The notes: generated by a model not told the origin, from the sequence alone. A stretch of DNA of 64,000 bases from JBCDJG01 sp038748065 (GCA_038748065.1 JBCDJG010000014.1:30214-94213); one strand, 5' to 3'. Shown: positions 1 through 9,017, numbered from the stretch's first letter. Translations and numbers: made by a program.

Positions 1-104
1 TGCTCAACCTTACCACCCATCTCCAAGAGGTGATTTTTCACGCCCTCTAACTCGGCATTGAACTGGGCGGATATATGCTGCCTGTAGCTGTCCTGTTGTA
101 CCAC
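1..104 (-). CDS. phoU: PhoU, phosphate signalling protein (N-terminal part only)
   Basis: Only the first 34 or so codons are in the window; the gene runs off the left edge. The frame reads VVQQDSYRQHISAQFNAELE and then EGVKNHLLEMGGKVE, the typical opening of PhoU, the peripheral protein that links the Pst transporter to the PhoR kinase and keeps the Pho regulon off when phosphate is plentiful. I chose the GTG at 104 because a GGGAGG lies five bases upstream (plus-strand 110-115); no in-frame ATG is available. It follows pstB by 19 bases, so it is the last visible gene of the phoBR-pst operon. The family call rests on this short stretch and on the gene order. Confidence 0.88.
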   Translation of the reverse strand, partial: MVQQDSYRQHISAQFNAELEGVKNHLLEMGGKVE

Positions 105-109
105 GTGAT

Positions 110-115
110 CCTCCC
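110..115 (-). promoter_or_regulatory. Ribosome binding site of phoU
   Basis: The minus strand reads GGGAGG, five bases before the GTG at 104. It lies in the 19-base gap after the pstB stop and decides the phoU start in the absence of an ATG. Confidence 0.6.
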
Positions 116-123
116 GGGAGACA

Positions 124-954
124 TCAACCGTAACGCCCGGTGATGTAGTCCTCGGTCTGCTTGTGCATAGGGTTGGTAAACAGTGTGTCTGTGTCGTCGA
201 ATTCAATCAAGTGCCCCATATCCATAAATGCGGTTTTATCTGACACGCGGGCAGCCTGCTGCATGTTATGGGTCACGATCAAAATCGTGTAGCGCGATTT
301 GAGCTCATAGATGAGCTCCTCGATCTTCAGTGTAGAAATAGGGTCCAGGGAAGACGCAGGCTCGTCCAGCAGGAGAACCTCTGGCTCAATGGCTATCGTG
401 CGTGCTATCACCAGACGCTGCTGCTGTCCGCCCGACAGGGCCAGCGCGCTTTCGTTTAGCCTGTCCTTGACCTCGTCCCAGAGCGCAGCGGCTCGGAGTG
501 CGCGTTCAACAATCTCATCGAGCACACGATTGCGCCGGATACCCTGGATTCTAAGGCCATAGGCCACGTTCTCGAATATGGACATAGGAAAGGGGTTGGG
601 TTTTTGGAAAACCATGCCCACCCGCCGCCGCAGTGATGAAGGATTTACGTCAGGCCCATAGATATCCTCGCCGTTCAGCAAAATCTGCCCGCTCACCCGG
701 CAGTGATCTACCAGGTCGTTCATACGATTGAAGCAGCGCAGCAGGCTGGACTTGCCACATCCGCTGGGGCCAATAAAGGCAGTAACGCGGCGTTTCGGTA
801 TGTCCACGCTAATATTGTGTAGCGCCTGGTTCTCGCGCTGGTAATACAAGTTCAATGTGTCTACCCGCAGGCTGAACTCGGCATCCGGGCCCTGCGCGGA
901 GGCGCCCTTACGCTGCAGGGACGCGATGTCTATCGGGTGGTTTTTCATCGTCAT
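124..954 (-). CDS. pstB: PstB, phosphate ABC transporter ATPase
   Basis: ATP-hydrolysing subunit of the high-affinity phosphate importer PstSCAB, on the cytoplasmic face. At 276 residues it has every ABC landmark: Walker A GPSGCGKSS (62-70), Q-loop in VFQKPNPFPMS (Q117), signature LSGGQQQR (173-180), Walker B VLLLDEPASSLDP (193-205) and H-loop in IVTHN (H229). The KPNPFPMSIFENV segment is characteristic of PstB rather than other ABC ATPases. It lies 29 bases after pstA. Two ATG codons (954 and 948) are close together and neither has a strong Shine-Dalgarno, so the start could be two codons later. The first 25 residues are a variable extension. Confidence 0.97.
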   Translation of the reverse strand: MTMKNHPIDIASLQRKGASAQGPDAEFSLRVDTLNLYYQRENQALHNISVDIPKRRVTAFIGPSGCGKSSLLRCFNRMNDLVDHCRVSGQILLNGEDIYGPDVNPSSLRRRVGMVFQKPNPFPMSIFENVAYGLRIQGIRRNRVLDEIVERALRAAALWDEVKDRLNESALALSGGQQQRLVIARTIAIEPEVLLLDEPASSLDPISTLKIEELIYELKSRYTILIVTHNMQQAARVSDKTAFMDMGHLIEFDDTDTLFTNPMHKQTEDYITGRYG

Positions 955-983
955 GCCAAGCTATCGTCAAGCAGCTCCTTTTC

Positions 984-2507
984 CTAGCTTTCCAGCGCTT
1001 TGTAACGCTCGCGTATGCGGTTGCGCAAGGTCACCGCCGTTATGTTAAGCACAGCGATAATAACAACTAGCAGCAGCGCCGTCGCATACACCAGCGGCCG
1101 TGCGGCTTCCACATTAGGGGCTTGAAAACCCACGTCGTAGATATGAAAGCCCAGGTGCATGAATTTCTGGTCGAGGTGAAGGTAGGGAAACGTCCCATCA
1201 ACAGGCAGACTCGGCGCCACCTTGACGACGCCCACCAGCATTAAGGGAGCTACCTCACCCGCTGCGCGCGCGACTGCAAGGATCAGTCCCGTCATAATTG
1301 CCGGGCTGGCCGCCGGTATCACGACACGGCGCAGCGTTTCTGCTCGCGTTGCGCCAAGCGCCATGCTGCCCTCACGCAGGGTGGCCGGAATACGCGCCAG
1401 TCCTTCTTCCGTCGCCACAATAACGACCGGCAGGGTCAGCAGCGCCAGCGTCAGCGAAGACCACAGCAGTCCCGGCGTACCGAAGGTCGGGCTGGGCAGC
1501 GTGTCGCTAAAAAATAGCTGGTCGATTTCGCCACCCAGGAAGTAAACGAAAAAGCCAAGCCCAAAGATGCCATAGACAATTGAAGGTACGCCAGCCAGGT
1601 TGTTAACCGCAATGCGGATCAGGCGCGTGAGTAGACCCTGGCTGGCATATTCACGAAGATACACCGCCGCGACAACCCCAAATGGCATAACGATAATCGA
1701 CATCAGGATGACCATCATAACGGTGCCAAAAATGGCGGGGAAAACGCCGCCCTCTGAATTCGCTTCACGCGGGCCGGTGCTCATAAACTCCCAGAGTTTG
1801 GCGCCATAAATAGTGATTTTTTCGACGCTGCCCAGATCGTTGGGTCGATACATTCGAACCACATTCTTCAAGGGCAGTGTGAGGGCGCCTCCATCGGCCA
1901 GCCGTATAGTGTATTCCGCCCGTGAGAGCGTATCGGCCCCAGCCCGTTCATCCTCAGTTGTCTGCAATAGCAGCTGCAGCCTGTCCCAAGCGGACGCTGG
2001 CGAATCCGGGTTGGGGCCGGCCTGTTCACCCTCTTCGTAAAGCGCTTCTATGTAGCCAAAGAGCTTGCCACCCGAATAGCGCTCGACAGTCACCGCCTCT
2101 GCCGGTCGCGTCTGGCTGACGATATAGTCTTCAATCACCCAGGCGTAGTCAGCAGCATAAGCTTCTCGGACCCCGCGCCTGATCAAGCTACGCTCACGAT
2201 CTTGTGTCGAGTCAAGCTGCCAACCGGCCTCTCGCAGCTGCTGCGCAGAAACTCGCTCGCGGCTTACGATCTCGCCAAGAATGGTGCGCTCATCGCCCTG
2301 GTACTGTGTTTCCATCTGCACCAGAGGCTGCGGCCAGAAGTGCGCCAGGCCGCGGGTCGCCAACAATCCCAACAGTCCAACAACGGCAATCAGGCTGATA
2401 CTGACAGCCGCAGCATTGGCCCACACCTGTGGCTCGCCGCCACGCCACCAGCCGGGCGGCGGTGCCCCTGGGACAGCACGGTAACCTGCAGCGGCGTCTC
2501 CTTCCAT
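984..2507 (-). CDS. pstA: PstA, phosphate ABC transporter permease, long form
   Basis: Inner-membrane permease subunit of the phosphate importer. The 507 residues are far longer than the roughly 300 of E. coli PstA. A first membrane segment lies near 35-58, followed by about 190 hydrophilic residues rich in acidic and arginine positions (about 60-250) that should sit in the periplasm. The MetI-type permease core follows, with the EAA loop EGSMALGATRAETLRR that contacts PstB. Long PstA proteins of this kind are known from pseudomonads and relatives. Start and pstC stop share one base (TAATG at 2507), which implies translational coupling. Confidence 0.95.
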   Translation of the reverse strand: MEGDAAAGYRAVPGAPPPGWWRGGEPQVWANAAAVSISLIAVVGLLGLLATRGLAHFWPQPLVQMETQYQGDERTILGEIVSRERVSAQQLREAGWQLDSTQDRERSLIRRGVREAYAADYAWVIEDYIVSQTRPAEAVTVERYSGGKLFGYIEALYEEGEQAGPNPDSPASAWDRLQLLLQTTEDERAGADTLSRAEYTIRLADGGALTLPLKNVVRMYRPNDLGSVEKITIYGAKLWEFMSTGPREANSEGGVFPAIFGTVMMVILMSIIVMPFGVVAAVYLREYASQGLLTRLIRIAVNNLAGVPSIVYGIFGLGFFVYFLGGEIDQLFFSDTLPSPTFGTPGLLWSSLTLALLTLPVVIVATEEGLARIPATLREGSMALGATRAETLRRVVIPAASPAIMTGLILAVARAAGEVAPLMLVGVVKVAPSLPVDGTFPYLHLDQKFMHLGFHIYDVGFQAPNVEAARPLVYATALLLVVIIAVLNITAVTLRNRIRERYKALES

Positions 2508-4750
2508 TACAGTGCCCCGAAGCGCAGCCGCAGCCGCTGTCGCACGAGTTCTGCCAAGGTATTGACCGCGAAAGTGAACAGAAACAGAACCAGCGCGGCC
2601 AGGAAAAGCACCCGGTAGTGTGTCGCCCCTGGCTCAACTTCCGGAGCCTCGATGGCGATACTGGCGGACAGGCTCCGCAATCCCTCCAAGGGATTGATCT
2701 CCATGATCGGCGTATTGCCAGTAACCATCAGCATGATCATGGTTTCCCCCACGGCTCTACCCAATCCAATCATTACGCCAGAAAAAACGCCGGGGCTGGC
2801 CATGGGCAATACGACGCCGACGAGGGTTTGCCAGGGGGTCGCACCCAGAGCCAGGCTACCGTCGCTGAGGTGCCGGGGTACGGAGAAAATGGCATCTTCG
2901 GCAATTGAAAATATGCTGGGTGTCACAGCCATGCCCAAGGCGATGCCGAGCACAATTGCATTGCGTTGGCTGAAATCGAGACCCAGCTGCAGGCTGACCC
3001 ACGCACGCGCATCCCCGGCAAACAGGACATCTTCTATCCGGCCGTTCAAGCTGAAGCAGGCCCAGGACGCCAGCAACAGTGGCGGGATCAGCAACAGCGA
3101 ATGCCAGCCTTGTGCAGATCGCTGGAGCCGCTCAACCGGCAGGACGCGAGCGAGCAGTGCCATCAACAAAACCGTCGCACCAAGCACCGGCAGCAGTACT
3201 AGAAAGGCGCCCAGGTAGGCTTCGAACAGAGGTGCCAGCCAGAGAGCTGCCAGGAAGCCCAGCACTACAGTGGGTAGCGCCTCCATCAGCTCAATCATGG
3301 GTTTGACCTTGCGCCGCATAGCAGGCGCCATAAAATACGCCGTATATACAGCGCCGCCGAGGGCCAATGGTATCGCCAGCACCATCGTATAAAAGGCCGC
3401 TTTGAGTGTTCCAAAGGCAAGCGGCGCAAGGCTGAATTTCGGCTCAAACTCGGCATCGTATCCTGAGGACTGCCAGACCCGAGCCGGCTCAGCGTAACCC
3501 TCGTACCAAACCTTGCCCCACAGCGCGCTCCACGACACTTCCGGGTGCGGATTATGGAGACGCCATAGCGAGGGGTTTCCTTGCGAATCTACCCTGAGCA
3601 GGTGATCACCCGCAGGCGTCAGCGCCACTAAGCCGGGCGTTTCGGCGAAGCCCTGCTTGATCAGCAGCTGTCGCTGAGCCGTGGCGTGATAGAGCTGAAG
3701 GGCTCCGGATTCGTCCACGCTGAGAAAGGTCTTGCCACTAGAGAAGGGTTCAATATGGCGCGAGGGTGGCCCTCGCCCTGCGAACAGGCGCACCGCTTGC
3801 GGGCTCGCCTTACCGCGCTCGTTCGCCATGAAAAACTGGGCCAGAACGCCCTCGTCCGATGCCGCGAGCAGAGACAGACCCCCGGAAAGTATGGCACTCG
3901 CGCTTAGACGCCCCTGCCCTTGAAACAGGTGGCCCGTCTCAACGCGCGCTGGCGGTGACGCGGCAATGTCAAGCAGTTGAAAACGTGCGTCGGCATCAAG
4001 GATTATCAGCCAACGCTGTGTTACATCGATGTAAATAGCCTCTGCCCGACCCGTAATCGGTAGGGCGGACACCCCACTCTCCTGGTTTAAAGACCACCAG
4101 TCTGATCCCGCGGATTTTCCCGCGCGTAATAGGCGATAGCTCTGATCATCGAACTGAGCGACCAGACTCAGCGTGTCGTCATTCTGCGCAAGCCCCAGGG
4201 CACGGACGGCGCCCTCACCCAAGCGCACAGACATCCTATCAAGCGGCCACTCATTACCCGGGGTCAGCAGGTCCTTTTCGGCAGGTAGTTGCGTATGCCC
4301 TTCACTTACAAGGGTGATGTGGCCACTATCGTGCCCGATAGCCAGTAAATTGCCGGGCTTTGGCGCAGAGGCCAAGGCCGTGATTGCTCCGTGTGCGGAG
4401 ATCTCCCCTGCCCTTTGCTGCTGCCCATCATCCAGTGTGATAAAGCGATATTGCCCCCCTTGATCAAGGGTAAAGGCAAGGCCTGCGTGATGATCCAGAG
4501 AAAGGTAAATGGGCGTGTGCTTATCCGCCCAGGCAGCGACAGGCACCGCCTCTATGCTCGGCCTTGAGAACAGCGGAGCGACCTGATAAAGGAGAAACAG
4601 AAAAATGAGCAGAATAGCCAGCAAGACCGACCCGCCGCCCGTGCGCAAAAGTACTGCGGTCATCCGATCACGGAATTGTCGCAGTGCGAAGGCGTTCGCC
4701 GGAACATGCTCGTCCAGAGCGCTCGCTGCTTCATGCTTGGGTTTGATCAA
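2507..4750 (-). CDS. pstC: PstC, phosphate ABC transporter permease with large extracytoplasmic domain
   Basis: Second permease subunit of the phosphate importer, 747 residues against about 320 in E. coli. A membrane segment (about 40-60) is followed by nearly 380 residues of beta-rich sequence with short recurring patterns such as LAIGHDSGHITLV and GALQLYHAT, which suggest a WD40-like propeller on the periplasmic side. The MetI-type permease core runs from about 440 to the end, with the EAA loop DGSLALGATPWQTLVGVVLP near 631-650. Long PstC proteins occur in pseudomonads and marine gammaproteobacteria; the role of the extra domain is not established. It follows pstS by 50 bases. Confidence 0.94.
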   Translation of the reverse strand: MIKPKHEAASALDEHVPANAFALRQFRDRMTAVLLRTGGGSVLLAILLIFLFLLYQVAPLFSRPSIEAVPVAAWADKHTPIYLSLDHHAGLAFTLDQGGQYRFITLDDGQQQRAGEISAHGAITALASAPKPGNLLAIGHDSGHITLVSEGHTQLPAEKDLLTPGNEWPLDRMSVRLGEGAVRALGLAQNDDTLSLVAQFDDQSYRLLRAGKSAGSDWWSLNQESGVSALPITGRAEAIYIDVTQRWLIILDADARFQLLDIAASPPARVETGHLFQGQGRLSASAILSGGLSLLAASDEGVLAQFFMANERGKASPQAVRLFAGRGPPSRHIEPFSSGKTFLSVDESGALQLYHATAQRQLLIKQGFAETPGLVALTPAGDHLLRVDSQGNPSLWRLHNPHPEVSWSALWGKVWYEGYAEPARVWQSSGYDAEFEPKFSLAPLAFGTLKAAFYTMVLAIPLALGGAVYTAYFMAPAMRRKVKPMIELMEALPTVVLGFLAALWLAPLFEAYLGAFLVLLPVLGATVLLMALLARVLPVERLQRSAQGWHSLLLIPPLLLASWACFSLNGRIEDVLFAGDARAWVSLQLGLDFSQRNAIVLGIALGMAVTPSIFSIAEDAIFSVPRHLSDGSLALGATPWQTLVGVVLPMASPGVFSGVMIGLGRAVGETMIMLMVTGNTPIMEINPLEGLRSLSASIAIEAPEVEPGATHYRVLFLAALVLFLFTFAVNTLAELVRQRLRLRFGAL

Positions 4751-4800
4751 GGCCGTTTCGATTTCCTGGATTGAGGTTTGCCGCCGACCACTGACAGGGG

Positions 4801-5817
4801 CTAAAGCTGCAGCTCCTGTCTGATACGCAGTATGACATCAGCCGGAAGGGGTATATATCCGTCTCTCGCCGCGATCTGCTGCCCATCCGCCGAGAGCACC
4901 AACTTTAAAAATTCCCGGACAATTGGCTGCAGTGGTTCGCTCGGCGCTTTATTCACATAGAGAAAGAGCCGCCGCGCCAGGGGATACTTCCCGCTCAGCG
5001 CATTTTCTGCGGTTGCTGCTATCAACTCTCCATCGGCTTCAAGGCGTAAGGGAACGGCGCGCACGCTGGCGGTGCGATAGCCCACCCCGGAATAGCCTAT
5101 GCCGCGCAGGGAAACCGAAACGGCCTGCACCACCGACGCTGAACCCGGCTGCTCGTGGACCGAAGCCTTGAAGTCGCCACCGCAAAGAGCAGACTTTTTG
5201 AAAAAACCGTAGGTGCCTGAAACAGAGTTACGGCCGAACGCCTCGATGGGACGGCTGCTCCAGCTCCCCGTGAGCCCGAGATCGCCCCAGCGTTTGAGGT
5301 CTGCGGCGGAACCACAGCGGCGATTGGCGGAGAACACTGCGTCAACCTGCTCAAGTTCGAGGCTCTTTAATGGATTATCGCGATGAACAAAGATTGCCAG
5401 GGCATCCATTGCTACCGGGACGGCTGTCGGTTGATAGCCAAAACGGTTTTCAAATACCGCACGCTCGCCAAGCTGCATGGGTCGGCTCATCGGGCCGATA
5501 CTGGCAGTACCCTCACTGAGGGCCGTAGGCGCGGCGGAAGAGCCCACTGCCTGAATCTGCATGACAACCTCGGGATGAGCCCGCTGAAAGGCTTCCCCCC
5601 ACAGGGTTACAAGATTGGCCAGCGTATCGGAGCCGGTGCTGGACAGCGTTCCTGAAATCGGCTCGACAACGCGATAAGGCGGCAGACTAGCGGCATTGAC
5701 GTGGACGTTTAGCAGCAGCAGACAGGTCGCTAGCACTGTCCTCATGGCTGGCTTGTGAACCGCAAGGGAGAGGAACGTGCGCCGTCGCCGGGCGAAGGCA
5801 ACATGAGAATGGGTCAT
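4801..5817 (-). CDS. pstS: PstS-type periplasmic phosphate-binding protein
   Basis: Periplasmic substrate-binding protein expected to deliver phosphate to PstCA. The motifs are those of the PBP-like PstS family: GTLSSTGSDTL near the start of the mature protein, VGSSAAPTALSEGTASIGPMSR, and a later NSVSGTYGFF segment, which supply the phosphate-binding serine, aspartate and arginine contacts. The N-terminus has basic residues followed by a hydrophobic stretch (TVLATCLLLLNVHVNA) that looks like a signal peptide. ATG 5817 sits two bases after the phoR stop and lacks a good Shine-Dalgarno; an internal ATG at 5745 would give a shorter, cleaner signal peptide. Its place between phoR and pstC makes it the operon's own binding protein. 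Confidence 0.9.
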   Translation of the reverse strand: MTHSHVAFARRRRTFLSLAVHKPAMRTVLATCLLLLNVHVNAASLPPYRVVEPISGTLSSTGSDTLANLVTLWGEAFQRAHPEVVMQIQAVGSSAAPTALSEGTASIGPMSRPMQLGERAVFENRFGYQPTAVPVAMDALAIFVHRDNPLKSLELEQVDAVFSANRRCGSAADLKRWGDLGLTGSWSSRPIEAFGRNSVSGTYGFFKKSALCGGDFKASVHEQPGSASVVQAVSVSLRGIGYSGVGYRTASVRAVPLRLEADGELIAATAENALSGKYPLARRLFLYVNKAPSEPLQPIVREFLKLVLSADGQQIAARDGYIPLPADVILRIRQELQL

Positions 5818-5819
5818 CT

Positions 5820-7130
5820 TTATGGCAGCGTGCCGGTGGCTGTTTCTGGCAGCTGGGTACGTGGAAATATCAAGCTGAAGGTGCTGCCCTTGCCCCGTGT
5901 ACTGTCAATCCTCAGCTCCGCATCGTGACTAACAGCGACGTGTTTCACGATGGCCAGGCCAAGGCCGGTACCGCCAGTTTGCGAACTGCGGCTTTCGTCC
6001 ACTCGATAAAATCGTTCAGTGAGTCGCGGTATGTGCATCGCGTCAATGCCAATGCCTTGATCCTCGACCTCCAGGCGTGATTCACCTGCCGTTTCCAGCC
6101 AGCGCACCGTCACCGGGCTACCCCCCTCGCTGTACTTCAGCGCGTTATAGACCAGATTGGAAACGGCGCTGTGCAACTCGCGATAATCACCCTGCACGGG
6201 GTTCTTGCAGAGTAGCTCAAAGCGAATCTCGCGCTCCGGGAAGTTGCTCTGCAGCTCTTCCTTGAGCTCCTCCAGCAGGCCTGCTACATCGATCAGCTCG
6301 GACTTCTCTTCTTTATCCATGCTCTCGATACGGGACAGCCATAGCAGGTCTTTGAGCAGGCTCTCCATGCGCGAGGCCTGCTGGTCCATTTGCCGCAGGG
6401 CCTGTTGATAGCGCTCGTCGAGCCCGCCGCCGCTGCCAATCAGTGTCTCAAGGTAGCCTTTGATGACTGTGAGTGGCGTGCGCAGCTCGTGAGATACGTT
6501 GCCGACAAAATCTCGCCGCACCTGTTCCAGACGCACGGTAGCCGTGACATCGCGCACAAAGACCAGGCGGTTGCCATCACCAAAATGCGTGATTTCGAAA
6601 CGCAGGTGGCGTTCCATGGCGCCGGTCACCGAAACCTGCAGTGCCCGGCTGTAATCATTGTTGCTAAAGTAATCGTGGAACTCCGGCAGGCGAATGAGGT
6701 TCAGAACGTGCTGGCCACTATCCTCGGGGAATCTCAAACCCAGGAGTTTGCCAGTGGCAGAGTTACACCACTCGATAGCTGCCGAATTGTCGAGCATGAT
6801 GACACCATCGCGCATGGATGCCATGGAGTCCTGCATATAGTCCAGCGCAGACTGCAGCCTGCCCCGAGCCTCCCGGTTTCTGCGCTGCAACAGATAGATG
6901 CGGTCATAGATGATGCCCCAGATACCGAAGCTGTCCGGCGGCTCAGTCTCCGTACTGGTCAGCCACTTCTGTATGCGCCAAAGCTGGTGTAGCCAGAGTG
7001 ACACCACGAAAGCGAGGCCGACCGCAAATGACTCCAGCGGGTAACCGAGCAGGTAACCGATCGTTAGCGAGACCGCCAGGAAAAGCAGGACCCGGTAAAG
7101 CTCCCGGAACCAGCTCTGCCGTTCTATCAC
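5820..7130 (-). CDS. phoR: PhoR, phosphate-responsive sensor histidine kinase
   Basis: Membrane-bound kinase that phosphorylates PhoB when phosphate is short. Two membrane segments lie in residues 13-50, then a linker and a PAS domain (about 95-195). The HisKA site is FVGNVSHELRTPL with the phosphoacceptor at H214. The ATPase domain shows the N box SNLVYNALKYS (324-334), DQGIGI (357-362) and GGTGLGL (386-392). At 436 residues it matches the family. The start is GTG, overlapping the phoB stop in a GTGA. The lack of a large periplasmic sensor domain is normal for PhoR, which senses phosphate status through Pst and PhoU. Confidence 0.97.
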   Translation of the reverse strand: MIERQSWFRELYRVLLFLAVSLTIGYLLGYPLESFAVGLAFVVSLWLHQLWRIQKWLTSTETEPPDSFGIWGIIYDRIYLLQRRNREARGRLQSALDYMQDSMASMRDGVIMLDNSAAIEWCNSATGKLLGLRFPEDSGQHVLNLIRLPEFHDYFSNNDYSRALQVSVTGAMERHLRFEITHFGDGNRLVFVRDVTATVRLEQVRRDFVGNVSHELRTPLTVIKGYLETLIGSGGGLDERYQQALRQMDQQASRMESLLKDLLWLSRIESMDKEEKSELIDVAGLLEELKEELQSNFPEREIRFELLCKNPVQGDYRELHSAVSNLVYNALKYSEGGSPVTVRWLETAGESRLEVEDQGIGIDAMHIPRLTERFYRVDESRSSQTGGTGLGLAIVKHVAVSHDAELRIDSTRGKGSTFSLIFPRTQLPETATGTLP

Positions 7131-7837
7131 CCGGGATTTACGCCACGGGATGAAAAGCGATAACCGGTGCCGCGTACGGTCTGGATCAGGTTGCTGTAAT
7201 CCATCTCTGCGCTCTGGAGTGCCTTGCGCAGGCGCCGTATATGCACGTCCACGGTGCGTTCTTCAACGTAGACGTTGGCACCCCAGACGTGGTCGAGCAG
7301 CTGGCTTCGCGTATATGCCCGCTCCGGATGGGACATAAAGAATTCCAATAGTTTGAACTCGGTTGGCCCCATATCCACGGCGCTTTCACCCAGAAAAATA
7401 CGCCGGCTCTCGCTATCCAGTATCAGCTGGGCAACCTGCATGCGCTCGCTGCCCTCGCCACCATTGGTACGCCGAAGCAGTGCGCGAATTCGGGCGATCA
7501 GCTCACGTGGCGCAAAAGGTTTAGTGATGTAGTCGTCGGCGCCGACATCCAGGCCCTGAATCACGTTGTCCTCGGCGGTTTTAGCAGTGAGCATGATAAC
7601 CGGCAGCTCGCGGGTCGTTTCGTTACGCTTTAGCCGCCGCAGCAGTTCCAGACCACTGCCCCCCGGCAGCATCCAGTCCAACAGCACAATGTCGGGTCGT
7701 TCATCGACAATTGTCGTGTAGGCCTGTTGCGTATCCTCCGCTTCAATCACATCGAACTCAGCGATTTCTAGCGCCATGCGCAACATGTCCCGGATTGCGA
7801 ACTCGTCATCAACAATTAATACGGTACGGTCACCCAT
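7127..7837 (-). CDS. phoB: PhoB, phosphate regulon response regulator
   Basis: OmpR-family activator of the Pho regulon. The receiver domain has the acidic pocket VDDE (9-12), phosphoacceptor D54 in VLLDWMLPG, T84 and K106 in the TKPF motif. The C-terminal winged helix (about 135-230) carries VDMGPTEFKLLEF and the recognition-helix region YVEERTVDVHIRRLRKAL. I placed the start at ATG 7837 because family members begin just before the ILIVDDE strand; the frame extends to a TTG at 7855 that has no ribosome site. This is the first gene of the operon, 38 bases after a Pho box, so it should be autoregulated. Confidence 0.97.
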   Translation of the reverse strand: MGDRTVLIVDDEFAIRDMLRMALEIAEFDVIEAEDTQQAYTTIVDERPDIVLLDWMLPGGSGLELLRRLKRNETTRELPVIMLTAKTAEDNVIQGLDVGADDYITKPFAPRELIARIRALLRRTNGGEGSERMQVAQLILDSESRRIFLGESAVDMGPTEFKLLEFFMSHPERAYTRSQLLDHVWGANVYVEERTVDVHIRRLRKALQSAEMDYSNLIQTVRGTGYRFSSRGVNPG

Positions 7838-7874
7838 AGTCTCATCTACCCCCAACGGCGTTGATGGCTATTAG

Positions 7875-7903
7875 ATGAGTAAATTATGACAATTCAGTTA
7901 CAA
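7875..7903 (-). promoter_or_regulatory. Pho box upstream of phoB
   Basis: On the minus strand three seven-base units are spaced by exactly four bases: TTGTAAC (7897-7903), TTGTCAT (7886-7892) and TACTCAT (7875-7881). The first two fit the known PhoB direct-repeat consensus CTGTCAT-N4-CTGTMAY closely; the third is weaker. The element ends 37 bases before the phoB ATG, the right place to activate the phoBR-pst operon. Confidence 0.75.
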
Positions 7904-7964
7904 ATCGCAACACGCCCAGTGTTTATGCGGCGTAAGCGCGATCAACGCGGCGCGCTCAGAGCGC

Positions 7965-9017
7965 TCAACGCAGGCTGGCGTTGATATTCTCCAACACCTT
8001 ATTGCCCGGACAAAGATCACTCGCGCCGAGCTCGTTGAGCGGGCGCTGCGACGTATCCAGCGTCTCGTGTAACTCTCTGGAGTGACGATCCATGTAGATT
8101 AGGCCGGTAAGAATAGCGCCTGTCTTCTCCTGGCCCATCAGCGCTGTCATGGCCGAGCCCCGGTCGAAGGGGTCGAGGTCCTGGGAGACCTTGTGCAGGT
8201 GGATCACGGAGCCGTCATGCATCGTGACTTCGTGCGTGCTACCGGGCTTGTAGCTGGTCGTTATCTCATCCCGCATGGGCACAAAGTCCACCGTGCCGGT
8301 GGCCTCTGCGTGCTCGCGGACGAATTCGTAGCTTTTTGTCGACTGCGGGTTATTGTTAAACGTGACGCAGGGCGAGACGACGTCAATCAAGGCAAAGCCG
8401 CGATGTGATAGTGCCGCCTTGATTAGCGGCACAAGCTGCACCTTGTCACCCGAAAAGCTACGCGCAATAAACGTTGCACCCAGAGTCAGTGCGAGGCTGG
8501 GCAGATCGATTGCCCCAAAGGGATTGGGCTCGCCTTTCTTGCTGGCTGAGCCCTCGTCCGCCGTTGCTGAATCCTGGCCCTTGGTCAGGCCATAGCAGCC
8601 ATTGTTCATGACAATGTAGGTCATATTGAGATTGCGGCGGATTGCGTGGGTGAATTGCCCCATGCCAATCGATGCGGTATCACCATCGCCCGACACCCCG
8701 AGGTAGGTCAGCTCGCGGTTTGCCATGGCGGCACCCGTGACCACGGAAGGCATACGGCCATGGACTGAATTAAAGCCGTGTGACTTGCCGAGGAAGTAAG
8801 TGGGTGACTTGGACGAGCAGCCAATGCCGGATAGCTTTGCGATTTTATGTGGCGGGATGGACAACTCGTGGCAGGCTTTGACGATGGAGCCGCTAATGGA
8901 ATCGTGACCGCAGCCAGCGCACAGGGTAGAGATTGAGCCCTCGTAGTCGGCCTTGGTATAGCCCAAATCGTTAACGGGCAGTTCGGGATGGCGAAACTTG
9001 GGTAGCTGGTAACTCAT
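7965..9017 (-). CDS. korB: 2-oxoacid:ferredoxin oxidoreductase, beta (TPP-binding) subunit
   Basis: Subunit that binds thiamine diphosphate and an iron-sulfur cluster in a 2-oxoacid oxidoreductase of the KorAB type; such enzymes convert 2-oxoglutarate or a similar 2-oxoacid plus CoA to the acyl-CoA and CO2. Near the N-terminus LCAGCGHDSI and later GIGCSSKSPTYF match the family, and the TPP site is GDGDTASIGMGQF followed by MNNGCYGLTKGQ. At 350 residues it is a normal beta subunit. Its start overlaps the alpha gene by four bases (ATGA). The motifs fix the family; the actual substrate cannot be read from sequence, so the Kor name is a best guess. Confidence 0.88.
   Translation of the reverse strand: MSYQLPKFRHPELPVNDLGYTKADYEGSISTLCAGCGHDSISGSIVKACHELSIPPHKIAKLSGIGCSSKSPTYFLGKSHGFNSVHGRMPSVVTGAAMANRELTYLGVSGDGDTASIGMGQFTHAIRRNLNMTYIVMNNGCYGLTKGQDSATADEGSASKKGEPNPFGAIDLPSLALTLGATFIARSFSGDKVQLVPLIKAALSHRGFALIDVVSPCVTFNNNPQSTKSYEFVREHAEATGTVDFVPMRDEITTSYKPGSTHEVTMHDGSVIHLHKVSQDLDPFDRGSAMTALMGQEKTGAILTGLIYMDRHSRELHETLDTSQRPLNELGASDLCPGNKVLENINASLR

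Noticed and set aside
1222..3306. Long plus-strand open frames opposite pstA and pstC
   Set aside because: They are antisense shadows in GC-rich coding sequence, with no family patterns or ribosome sites. The same applies to similar frames opposite smc, ybbP and hrpB.
7921..7964. GC-rich repeats (GCGCTC) after the korB stop as a terminator
   Set aside because: The possible stems are short with tiny loops and lack a T-run; I could not support a terminator.
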